Below are positions 46,601-59,200 of a DNA stretch of 64,000 nt, piece after piece. The first letter of the stretch is position 1. Every line of letters begins with the position of its first letter. Below the pieces are notes generated by a model. That model was not told the origin of the DNA, did no database searches, and worked only from the letters and a program-made list of their open reading frames with translations. The DNA lies in NCBI GenBank assembly GCA_947172415.1, contig OX359202.1:5256899-5320898 (forward strand), written 5' to 3'. A program made the translations under genes and the position numbers. This stretch comes from Chondrosia reniformis. Its lineage: Eukaryota; Porifera; Demospongiae; Chondrillida; Chondrillidae.

Positions 46601-49600
46601 TCACATCTTGACCTACAGGATTCTAACCTTTATGTAGTCAAGCAAAACTTGGTTCACATCAAATCCGTGTTCCTTGCAGTACTTCTCCACGTTGCCCTTG
46701 ACAATACCAGAGTACATCTCCACAGCATTGACCTTATCCAGCATCAGATAGACAACCTCCTTCCCACCTACCTGTGTATGTGCATTTAAATTGATAGCTA
46801 AACCACAAGTATTCATTTGTAAAAATCAGTAAGAGAAAGAAACTATTGCGTGACACATTCAAACCATCTTATCACCTCAGAAATTTGTTCTATGGTGACA
46901 TCAGTAAAAGACAACTCTTTGTGGAGGTATCGCAATTCTTCTAATCTACTCAATATTTTCTTTAACATTCCCACCACCTCTGTCTGACAGGTCTATCCAA
47001 TGAAATTACACAGAAATATACACTAAAAGTGTTGCAATAACTAATAAGATCAGGGTCTTACTCCTGCAAATGTGTCTGCTTTGGCTGCAGCTGCTGGAAT
47101 GATTGGATGCTTCTTCAGCTGCTTAGTCAGAGTGGTGACTTGTGAAAGAAGGCTCTTTGTTGACTCAATCGCCTCATTCAATGGCAACTTAACATCCAAT
47201 CTAAACAAACGTTCAACAGAAGTACCGTACCACTCAATAAGCCATCCCTATGAAAACAAAACATGAAAATGTAAATATCATTAAAACTGTTGTCAGTAAA
47301 TAAATGTCATGCATCATTAATAGTTAAGATGACTCTATTGTATAGCTATTTAGAGGCATTATGCACAAATCACACATAGTAAATTACACAGCATTTATTA
47401 TTAAAATGATATAAGAGTCAATATGTTCAAAAGTAGCCAAATACATATATCAGTAACTAGTTAAAAGGGGCTGAGGTACTAGTTGGAAGCTTACAAGGGG
47501 CTGAGCTACTAGTTGGAAGCTTACGAGGGGCTGAGCTACTAGTTGGAAGCTTACAAGGGGCTGAGCTACTAGTTGGAAGCTTACAAGGGACTGAGCTACT
47601 AGTTGGAAGCTTACAAGGGGCTGAGCTACTAGTTGGAAGCTTACGAGGGGCTGAGGTACTAGTTGGAAGCTTACAAGGGGCTGAGCTACTAGTTGGAAGC
47701 TTACGAGGGGCTGAGATACTAGTTGGAAGCTTACGAGGGGCTGAGGTAAATGTTGAACCAAAAAGGGTATCACTGTCTTGCACATCAAAGAAATCTCAGC
47801 CAGGGGACTGTCCCCAGGAATGCATTCAAAGAGACCATGAAATATGTCTATCTGTAACTCATCCAGCAATGCTCTCTAAAAATGAACAGGACAAACTAGG
47901 ACAGTTTAACCACATATTGCAAGTATGTGTGTGCACATATGTGTGATGACCTCTGGCTATGTAACGTAGTATGCAGACATAGGTGGAGGGGTGCATGAAT
48001 TGAACTGAAGCAGTCCTTGAGGATATACTGATACAAACCTGATGTCTTTGCCAAATAAGGGAAGCCTGTAACAATCTTCCCTTCATGAGCAAGATCTTAA
48101 GTATTTCACATATCTCTGCTGACATGAAGATGGACCACACTTCAGGACTACAGAGAATGGCACAAAAAGTTGTAAAAAACATTAGAGATTTTGATGAGGT
48201 AAATTAATTTTCCACTACAGCAATTGTAGGCGGTGTTTCTTACTTGAATCCATCCGATTCCAACATTAAACTGTAAGATGCAAGTCTGTGGAGGGTCCTT
48301 TGGTTCTCTAATAAAAGAGAACTTTTCATAGACTTGGAGGCTTCAGAAACATCAAGAATCTAAAGAGAAATATCAAGAATCTAAAGAGAAACATCAAGAA
48401 TCTAAAGAGAAACATCAAGAATCTAAAGAGAAAGTAGTGTATGTAACGTTATCAACATTTATATCTGTATCATAAACGAACAGTTTGAGGATACTACTGT
48501 ATATGCATGCCTAGACTCCACCACCCATCCAAGAAATTGCCCTCGAAGCTCATTGAAACTAACTTTCACAAATATTAATAAATTTGACCAAATATGTATA
48601 CGTATACGTATGTACCTAAACTACATACTGTATACAATCAAAGACAGATTTTAGCCAAAGTAGGGATGATACGCCCAAACAATCGAAGTGACGTGTATGA
48701 TTAAGTTTCAGTATGCCACCTCTGAATGTTTAGCCTGACTACTGTATATGATACCGTACTCTCTGATTTGTCTCATTAACTCACTCTTTTCTGGCAATAC
48801 TGAAGTAGTCCAGTATAAAGATTTTTGTCTTGTGTCTTTACTGCATAACACATCCTGCACACAAAGCTTACATCCTGGAGAAAAGGGAAGTGGATATTTC
48901 AGCAGGTCTACCACATGCAATGGAAGTCTATTACAGAGTATTCCATTCATACACACACTGCATACATGAACTTAATGCAAGTCCTGAAAAGCATATATAC
49001 ATGTTATTAACTAAATCTGCCAATATTAATATAGCATGGAAATTCACTCCATTTGTCATGCTTCATACATAACGGTACATGGGACGAAGATTCCCAGGAT
49101 CACTGATGAAGGGTAGAGTTCCCAGAAAGAGCTGTCTGGCTCAATTGAAAAGAAGAGTTTAAAGTAAAAGCCTATAGGGAACCAAACTAGATGCTCAAAA
49201 ATGTTAGATTATTCATAATGTCAACTGAATCTGACAATGTAAATATAACATGGGAAATCTACTCCATTAGCTATATGATTCATATGTAATGGTACGTACT
49301 GTACATGTTCTAGTTGATTAGCTAAACTATATACTAACTGATACTTTGTTCAGACACTCTAACATCACTGCCAAATTTTCAGTGTTTTCCAATAAATATT
49401 GAGACTTGCTCTTGTAAAATTCCTAAGAGGATTTGAATCTCAATTAAGTGACAAATACATACATATCTTTCGTGCAATAAATAATAGTATTCGTGAGTCA
49501 AACTACAAATGTAACAGTGCAAAAAACATTAATAAACATTAAAATAATGTATATATTATACATATAAATTATCAAAATGATAATCAAATCACAAATCATC

Positions 49601-50190
49601 ATTCTCAAACATCATGAAGAAGGAAAAACACGAAAAAGAAACAATTGCTGGGAATCAAACCCAGGAGAGTTGGTTATGAGTTATGACCACCAGTGCTCTA
49701 CCACTGAGCTACAATTACCACAGCAATGCTCCATTCATGTTTCCCTCACCTTTCACACTAATTATATAGTACATACATGCATGCATATACTGAAAAACCC
49801 TTAATATTAACGTCCATTATATTTAGCGTTTTACTGTATATGACTTATTAATGTCTAGTGTTTTGTTGTAAATACTTGCTCCACACTACTGTGCACGCGT
49901 AATAATTATGCATAAAAACATTTTAGCGACCATAAATGTTAGCGAATGATATTGCATCGCTAATTTCGCTAACATTAATGGCGCACTAATATTAAGGGTT
50001 TTACAGTACATACATACATACATACATACATACATACATACATACATACATACATACATACATACATACATACATACATACATACATACATACATACATA
50101 CATACATACATACATACATACATACATACATACATACATACATACATACATACATACATACATACATACATACATACATACATACATACA

Positions 50191-50224
<34 letters not shown>

Positions 50225-53200
50225 CATACATACGTACATCAAGGCTCAGATCATTCTCTTTTGCAAAATGCTCTGCCTCATCAAACTGTCTTGATTTAAT
50301 GAGTCTCTGCAATCTGTAACAGACAATTAAATCTTATTCATAAGTTTACTATAAAAAGTGTATATATGACTTTACTCTTACTGTTGCAAAACTTGATGGT
50401 GTAACAGGTAACAGGAGTTAGGCAGAAAAGGAATTTAAATATGTCTACTTAATAGACTATTAGTGCATTAAAGGTACTTCACATACCATACGTTGCCTAT
50501 AACTCATAGCCTGTTAAGGAATGGATACCATACAAGTTCAAGTACAACAGTGCTACTTCAAAGAAAGACATTATGAAGATACACCAAAATTTAAAAATCT
50601 CTTTTCTATATTTTCAATATTTCATAAACATAGTGGAGGAACACCCACATTAGCTCAAACAAGTGATTGTGAATAATTGTATTCGTATTCATCAATCGTC
50701 TAGCTTCCTCTCCATACACAAAACAGAGATCTTGCTCTAACAGCAGTATGATTCCATTTGTGCTAAATGTGGTTATTAATCTTATCCAAAAAAGGTCTTT
50801 ATTACTACAAGTTTACTATAAGTGTATGACAGCTTTTCATTTTTGGCCAAAACAATACAGGTATCCTCACAAAGATTATTATATTATGGTGCCACTTCTG
50901 TCATTTTATACACATTTTAGAAACAGAATAACATCATTCTCATACTGTCAGGTAGCAGCTGTTACTCGTCAAACATAGAAATGGCCGCCACACATGGGAG
51001 CAGGCTAAATTGTAATTAGTAACGGTCTAGCAATTACACCAATTCCAGGATGCCCCACCCAGAGAAAAAAAGAAGAAAAGTTTGTATAAAACTGCATCCT
51101 CGTTCAAAGGCAAACATTTCAGGCTTTCCCTTAATAAGTCCAGGAAATTAGTCTATTCTATTCGCAATTCATAGCCTCATATGAATGTCAAGCATATCTA
51201 TAAGAAATGGTGTTTTCAATTGTTCCTCCTCAATATCTCCTGTTTAATTACACATGCAAACAGTCAAATTCAGCATGCTGCCAAGAGACCAATCATTTTA
51301 AATTTAAGTGTCTGGTTAACATGGTAACTTTGACAAAAAGGTAAAATGGCTGAAATATGTAGATATACGTAGTATATAGTGATGGGGACAGCTAATTGGT
51401 CATCTTATAGTGTATACCTACCTGTCTTTTGGATTAGCCTCGTACACTTCACTTATTCTAACCCTGCAGAGGAAGGAACTGTCTCCATCACAAGAGTGTG
51501 CAAATTGGTCATCAGGAAACGGTGTCAAGTATCAAATTGCACTGATAAACATGCTAAGTATGTATTTTGGGATGTTAGTCTCTTTAGCATAAGGTGATAA
51601 CAATACCCAGACAAATCAAATTAGGTTAAACCATTTCCATGGTGACATGACACAGCAAATGCTGACAAGTACAGAGCTCTCCCTCCAAGTACAGAGCTCT
51701 CCCTCCAAGTACAGAGCTCTCCCTCCAAGTACAGAGCTCTCCCCCCAAGTACAGAGCTCTCCCTCCAAGTACAGAGCTCTCCCTCTCCAAGTAAGAAAAA
51801 GGCAGATTAAAAAATTAATCAGTCAATGAAACTTGAGAAAAGCCTATAAATGTATCCAATTGGGCAGTTGACAATAAAAACAACAAAATCCAGTTACTAA
51901 AGACAGGCAATAACAGTTCCTAGGTACATACATATGTAATAACTAATCTCACCCTGTTCCTGAGGAGAACTCCATAAAGTACATGGATCTCTGAAATAGA
52001 CAACACAAAACATGCAATATTTGCATCAGCTTGACATGCAGTTATTGTTGACATTTCAATACATGCTCACATCCGTCCACCCATCCATCCATCCATCCAT
52101 CCATCCATCCATCCATCCATCTGTCCACCCATCCGTCCATCCATCCATCCATCCGTCCATCCATCCATCTACCCATCCATTCATCCGTCTGTCCATCCAT
52201 CCATCCGTCCATCCATCCATCCAACCAGCTTATCATTATCACAGGTTACCACAGGCCTTACGTACCTGTATAGAGCATCCAGGAATGATGGTGGCACCTA
52301 ATGAAACAGTTAAAGTTGCCTTTGTGTTGAGTGATGGAAAATCCAGAAGATAGAGATTGGGCTTGACAAAGCAAACAGAAGCCGGAATAAGTCATCAAAT
52401 ATTTTATGGGATAGACTTAAAACTAAACTACCATAACTATAGTAAACAAGGTGAAAGAACATTTCTACAACCATCAATTAAACAGTTTTAAAAAGGGATT
52501 CGGTCGATCAAATTCAACAGAAATCAGTAACACATAGTACGAATATACAGTACATTATCCTTAAATTGGAAGTCAAAATCATCAACTGAGCAGAGCTAGG
52601 AAAACACTCAAGTGTTCAAGGTAATTCAATTTTACAGTATAAATGTTATCTTTCAAACTCAAGCTAGAATTCATTCTAACATGTGGAAGCAGACAATTAC
52701 TCAATAAAGCTGGTATTCAAGAATATGAATAAGCCCTGACCTAAGGTTAATTACACAAAGTGACTCCATGACCATAGTATTGAAAGAAACACTTTGAAGA
52801 CAAAGCAGTACGTGCAGGAGGTGTATATCAATTGGTACGCCCTATCTGGGTATAATCCAAGTCAACATATAGCACCTCTCACCCAAATGAAGAATTCAAG
52901 TCCACCCATAACAGTAAGACTGTCAGGATTCCTCTAAAGGATGGCATCCTTCCTCAAGGTCAGACAGGTTAAAGTAATTACTCACAGACAGTATTAAATC
53001 AGATAGGAACATACCCAAGTAACACACAGGCAAATACAGAAATATGGTATGTAATTGAAGTACATATACCCATTCATCATACATTAAGCTTAATCCTCCT
53101 GATAGCTTGATGAAGGATGATTAGACCTTCAACCCATTATAGCAATGAATAGCGAAAGATTATGAGAGATTGAGAGAAGAAGCAAAGTTTTGTTGAGTAC

Positions 53201-56200
53201 ACTGTATTTAATGTTACATGACTCTCTTAAATGAGGAGTAAACCCCTTAAATTAGGGATGGCCCTAATTAAACTCTTATTGATAACAATAATTAACCTAC
53301 AAATTAAACTAAATACCCTGCCTGCAGTGTCCCATGAAATTGGATGTCCTTTACCTGTTGTGCCTCTGCTTGTACTGAGACACTCAGCATCTCGTCACCC
53401 GAGGAGGAGACATCACAGCCAGTGCTGACCAGTGTAAGGTCACTGGCCTTTGCCACATTCCACACATCAATCAGACAACAAAGAAGCATGGACCACAGTC
53501 CTAAAGAACCCTACAACACAGGATTTAGACAATGTAGAGCTATATTATCAGCAGATGACAGAGAAAGGTTGTTTGGGCATGCTTCAGATTGACTCCAATT
53601 AATATCCATTCTTCTAGGTATCTGCCTTTACTTAGGAGACCATCAGACTGACATACAGTAGTTCTCAGGGTCATTGATGAAGGGTGAGATTCCCAGAAAC
53701 AGCTGTCTGGCTCAGTGGAGCAGAAGACTGTATCCTCATCCAAAGCTCTCACTAGGTTTAAGTAGGCCTTTTACTCTTAAGTAGACGTAGCATGTACAAA
53801 AAATGTTAGATTACTCATGGTTTTGTTGTATAAAACATAGGTGTGCGTGTGTTGTGCGTGTCATATATAGAGTGTATTGCCCACATCTGATTGGAGAGTG
53901 ACGAACAATGAGTCATTTCTGACCACTGCAAACTTCCTCACAACTGTCCCTACAGAGAAATCAATTTGAATAAACAAACACGACCTTTACCATGTACTAC
54001 GTACTGTAAGTTTACATAATCTATGTACCTCAATCGCTTATGTATGTACTGCACGTAGGTGCTGATTGCATGGAGCTATTAGTATACATCATTGTCACCA
54101 TGGAAACCATAATAGTTTATAAACTAAACATCTATAGTTCCAATTTCTAAAAAGAGAAGTTTGAAGAAAAACAAACTTTCTGGTGTCATGCCAAAAAAGG
54201 TGATGGAGGTTAAAGTACCACATCAAATGCTACAAATTAATGACATCACCGGATAGCCACTCCATGACATCCGATCGCTCCTAACAGGAAACACAGCTGC
54301 AGTCTGTTATATATTTCATCAAATTAAACTCCTTTTCACATAAGACACACCTTGATAGGATAAATTAGATACTTAGAACAATGCCAAGGGGCGGAGGTTA
54401 ATCAAATTACAGGTAGATGGATGTCTATTACGTTGAACTATATACTTTGGATTTAAATAGTATATACACACACTATACGTATGTGTGTATACATATAATT
54501 TATATAGCACATCCCATTAATCAGAGAGTACAGTGGTACTATCTATGTAGGGATGGCCAAACACCATGGCTGTCCATTCCAATGTATTATCAATTATCAC
54601 CTAAAATAGAGTAACGACAAAACGAATTTTGGTTACATTCAACTAATTGTAATCATCTACGTATATTTGCTTTTTAGCATGTTTCAATGCTTTCCAATAT
54701 TCACAAAGTAGCTAAACAGCTCAATTCTGATTCTTTTATCTTCTTATTATTAATCTCTGGTGTAGCATCTTTTTAAATACCACAGACACTACATCAAGTC
54801 CATATGGATAATTGAATACCTGAACATTCACTGACTTAATTCCTACATCTTCTAAAATGCATACCGTACTTTTGTTCAAATATTAGTTAAATTTGATCTA
54901 TGAATTCCACATGGATGCCCCTCCATGACTTCAAAACAATAAACAATGTCATTCCTGGTAATTGGTCAGTGCCTTAAATTAATCTCAAGAGACCCTCAAG
55001 CGCATTTGCTTATCTAACTTTCTATTCTAATTCAAAAGAGCGGAATGTAGGTGCCGTATTTGGCATCTGTCACACTACCAATGACATGACCTACATAGTT
55101 ATTTACTATTTTGCATTATGAAAGTGTTGCTTAAACAAACATTAAGAACTTGGATTTGATTTCTGTATTAAAATTTTTATATATAATATGTGTTTGTTCT
55201 TAGAATAAATATACGTACAAATATACGTACATACTATAGCATAAATCTGTCTGGCCCAGTGGAGCAAAAGAAGAAAGAGAAGATTTCTGTATCCTCATCT
55301 AAAGCTCTCACCAGGTTTAATTTCCCTATAGGCTTTTTATTTATTACAGAGTAGGCATAGCATGTAGGAAAATGGTACATTAGATTATTCATATCATCAC
55401 AACCACTCTCTAGGGTGACATATGTAGTATATGTATGTATGGCATTCCTATAGTATGTACCTGATATTGAGTTAAATCTGTCAGATTCAATAACCTTATT
55501 CTCCTTTCGGTCAAAAGTCCAAATGGACAATGAAGATGCATCGTCCTATATATATATATAACACCGGGTATACGTACCATTACCTCAATGTCACACATTA
55601 TATATCCTCAGTTATGCAATCCCCTTCATCCTCTTCTGTTTGGATAAGTGAATAATAGTGAATATATTGTATATAAACCAGTAATATTTATGAATATAGA
55701 ATCTTTGTCTTCAATAGTTACTCTCTTTCTCTTATTTTTGACACACTAGTAGGACCTGTCATAGCCCCTATTTGATTCCTATTTGAATTATATGTTGTAG
55801 TGCAAGTTACGTAATATTGCACATTGTTATGCAATTTTCAAAGACGTCTCTACATGTGGGTATCTCAACCACAGCACATACACTGCAAATGATGGTCCAA
55901 CTGTCTCTATAGAAACCGGCAGAAACAACTGGATCCACTGGCACCTTCAACACCTGTCACAGTCCAAAAAAAAACAATTGGAACATTTGATCATAAAATA
56001 GAATATATAACAATACTAATATGTATAACAATATTACAATACAATTAATAAGCCTCATGAATACCTCAACTCTTGGTTGGGACCCACCTCCTAAGAAATA
56101 GAACAACAGTATACACTAATCATGGTTTCCATAGCAACGTGGGTAATGCAACAGGATACAGATATAGCATAGAGGTAATAGAGCGAAACATACAAATCAC

Positions 56201-59200
56201 AACATACAGGGTTACAGGGATACAATTTGCCCCCTCTGCCCTCCCCTTGAAAATGTCAAATGTTATATGCTATATATGTGCTAGAATGAACATTGGTGCA
56301 CTAAACATGTTTGCCCCCCCCTTGCTAAATACTCTGAAAGAAAACACTGACATACGTAGTAATATCTGCTACCTTTGTGAATTGAGCATACCATCAAACA
56401 TAGGTAAGGAAAATATTACAATATTGGTATGTTAGAGGCAGTAATGGCTACCATAGAAACCCACATCAATGGTTGCCAAGCAACCTGGTTTCAGTCCCCA
56501 ACCAAAACAATTTTGGTTCAATGTCTGCATGTAAAGCCAGGATGTACGTAATAAAAGAAATGGTGAAAAGATAAAAAGGGGAAATTTACTTCAGTCATGA
56601 AGTCAGCGATTAGTTAACAAACTTACACACTTTCAATGTCTGTGCCTTCTTTAATTATATAATAAAAACTTTTATGTTACCATATATAGACAATGGAATG
56701 TTTGCTGTCATGCTGAAAAATGACAAGCATTCCATTTAAATCTGATTATTATCCAAGACTGAAATGTGTATATAGTCAAAGCAGACCAATTAATCTGTTA
56801 TTAAAGACTTTTTGAATAGACTGGAACCATCAATGGAATGTTTGGTAAAAGGTAGTACTGAAAAAATTCAAACTTTCAATAGCTGACCATCCACACATTT
56901 ACATCATTGACAGGTTCAGAGAAGGAATTTAAACAATTGAATAGACCTGTTTGTACATGCAGATCTGGTACCCAGGGGTACTCTAAGGGTGAGTTACCAG
57001 ATCTGGTACCCAGGGGTACTCTAAGGGTGAGTTACCAGATCTGGTACCCAGGGGTACTCTAAGAGTGAGTAACACTTACCAGCAAGAGAGAGTGCCATTA
57101 CATATACCTCTCCATCTCTTGTCAAAATCAACAGATTATAGGTCCCTAAACACACATGTGAGTACACACATGAGCATTGTACAGGAAACTGATAATAAGC
57201 TGGCAAAGTTGTGAGGATGGGTGTGGCTGGTCATGAGGATGGGTGTGGCTGGTCATGAGGATGGGTGTGTGCTGGTCATGAGGGTGGGTGTGTGCTGGTC
57301 ATGAGGGTGGGTGTGGCTGGTCATGAGGGTGGGTGTGGCTGGTCATGAGGGTGGGTGTGGCTGGTCATGAGGGTGGGTGTGGCTGGTCATGAGGGTGGGT
57401 GTGTGCTGGTCATGAGGGTGGGTGTGGCTGGTCATGAGGGTGGGTGTGTGCTGGTCATGAGGGTGGGTGTGGCTGGTCATGAGGGTGGGTGTGTGCTGGT
57501 CATGAGGGGCTGGATACATACATACCTATTCCAACTCTTGTGAACTCCAAATAGGTAAACAAAAGATCTTTGTCTTCCTTTTCAGTTTGCAGGATGTCCT
57601 AAACATGTACCAACACCTGATTCAGTAACTTAATCATGACAGAATATAAAACAGTGTATGTACAAAGAACACAAGTAGGGTGCTTTATTGAGCTTTAAAA
57701 CATTACATTGCAAATGTAACAGAGCTGTGTGAATATTTAAACAACAAGTTTAGTTCCCATACTCTTATTAAGCTGAAATCACTACATGTCACAGTAAAGG
57801 AAAAGGTGGACCCCTAAGTTTAAAACACAACCTTAAAAGGTATCAAAGTATTGCAACAAAGATAAAATTGAACTCCTTTGAGGCAGTGATTAGCTGGAGC
57901 ATACACTAGTGAACAAGGATGTATTGGACAACACATAATTAGAGGCAGGTCATTAACACCTAGATCACTTATTAGTTCACAAAGCAAAGCCATATAGGTC
58001 AATTAACTTTAAGAGTCACTCAATTAGTAATCAACAAAATGTAACATTATTCAAACCTTCTGAAGAATGGCACTTAAATCTTCTGAATGATACAGACAGA
58101 TAAATCCATTGCTACAGATAAAGAGTGGAAGGGTGGATCATTCAAAAATCACATTCAATATACACATCGTACATTGTTTTCTATAAGCCAGTTATTATGA
58201 TTCAATGGCTTCTATTCCAATATTCTACTGAATGGAAATTACAATGCACTTGTGGTTCTATTGAGCTAAAAATAAATATAAGTCATGACAGTGTGATGTG
58301 AGTTTAAATTACTTAAGAGTGCAGTTTAATAAACATTCATAAATAGGGTCAATCTCATCAGACTATTACAACTTGATGGGTGCACAACATACAAAAAGCA
58401 CCAACAGTTGTGTGTGTGTATATTGTCAGAGATCCTTTTTATGGTATGTCATATGACAGAGGTGGGCACCATATAGAGTCAAGTGTGCCAACAGTCACAT
58501 TCGGCTGTATAGGTGTGCAACAATGGTGATACATATCTTTCACCACCTCGACATGACTCGGTGTCAACAGAGAAAGGTAGATCCTTAGATACATCTGCCA
58601 GCACCATCATTATCATCATATTTTTTATTTAAAACAGGATGGTCCCATTATCACATATGGCTGGTCTCCTTGGGAGTACTGGAATTATAATCTAAGTCCA
58701 ACTAGGAGAACTGCAGTACTTAATCCCAAAGCTTCTTCACTGGTCTAGGTCAACCAGTGAGGAAGCTTTGCATATTGGAAATCTGTGTGTACATATATAT
58801 AGTGATTACTTGGTCCTTATATGGTGTGAAAAACAGTCAATATGCTATATTTTGGCATCCAGAAAGGACTCGGCGGTTCCGATGTAGGGAATAGACATTA
58901 GGAAACAGTCTGGACCGGTGAAGAAGCTTTAGGATTAAGTACTGCAGCTCTCTTAGCCACTGATTGGATTTAGATTATAATTACCACTTATTAATTAAAT
59001 CACATGTAACTCTAGAGGAGTTTCAGATACTGCAACTCATGAATAATTGACCGTCAGTATCTTAGTAGACAAAAGATCTTCTGTACATACATACCATTTA
59101 ATAGATTGCATTTTCTAAAATATTTATAATTTGCATAAAGCAGGACGGACAGTGCAAAAAAGTAAGTGGAAAGTTTGTATTGTGTTTCCATCACACAATC

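Noticed and set aside
47459-47752. Regular direct repeats as a CRISPR array
   Set aside because: The units abut without unique spacers and the host is a eukaryotic intron. It is a minisatellite.
49886-50312. Long Met-Tyr-Val-Cys open reading frames
   Set aside because: They are translations of the TACA microsatellite; only the last 26 or so residues belong to a real KNTC1 exon.
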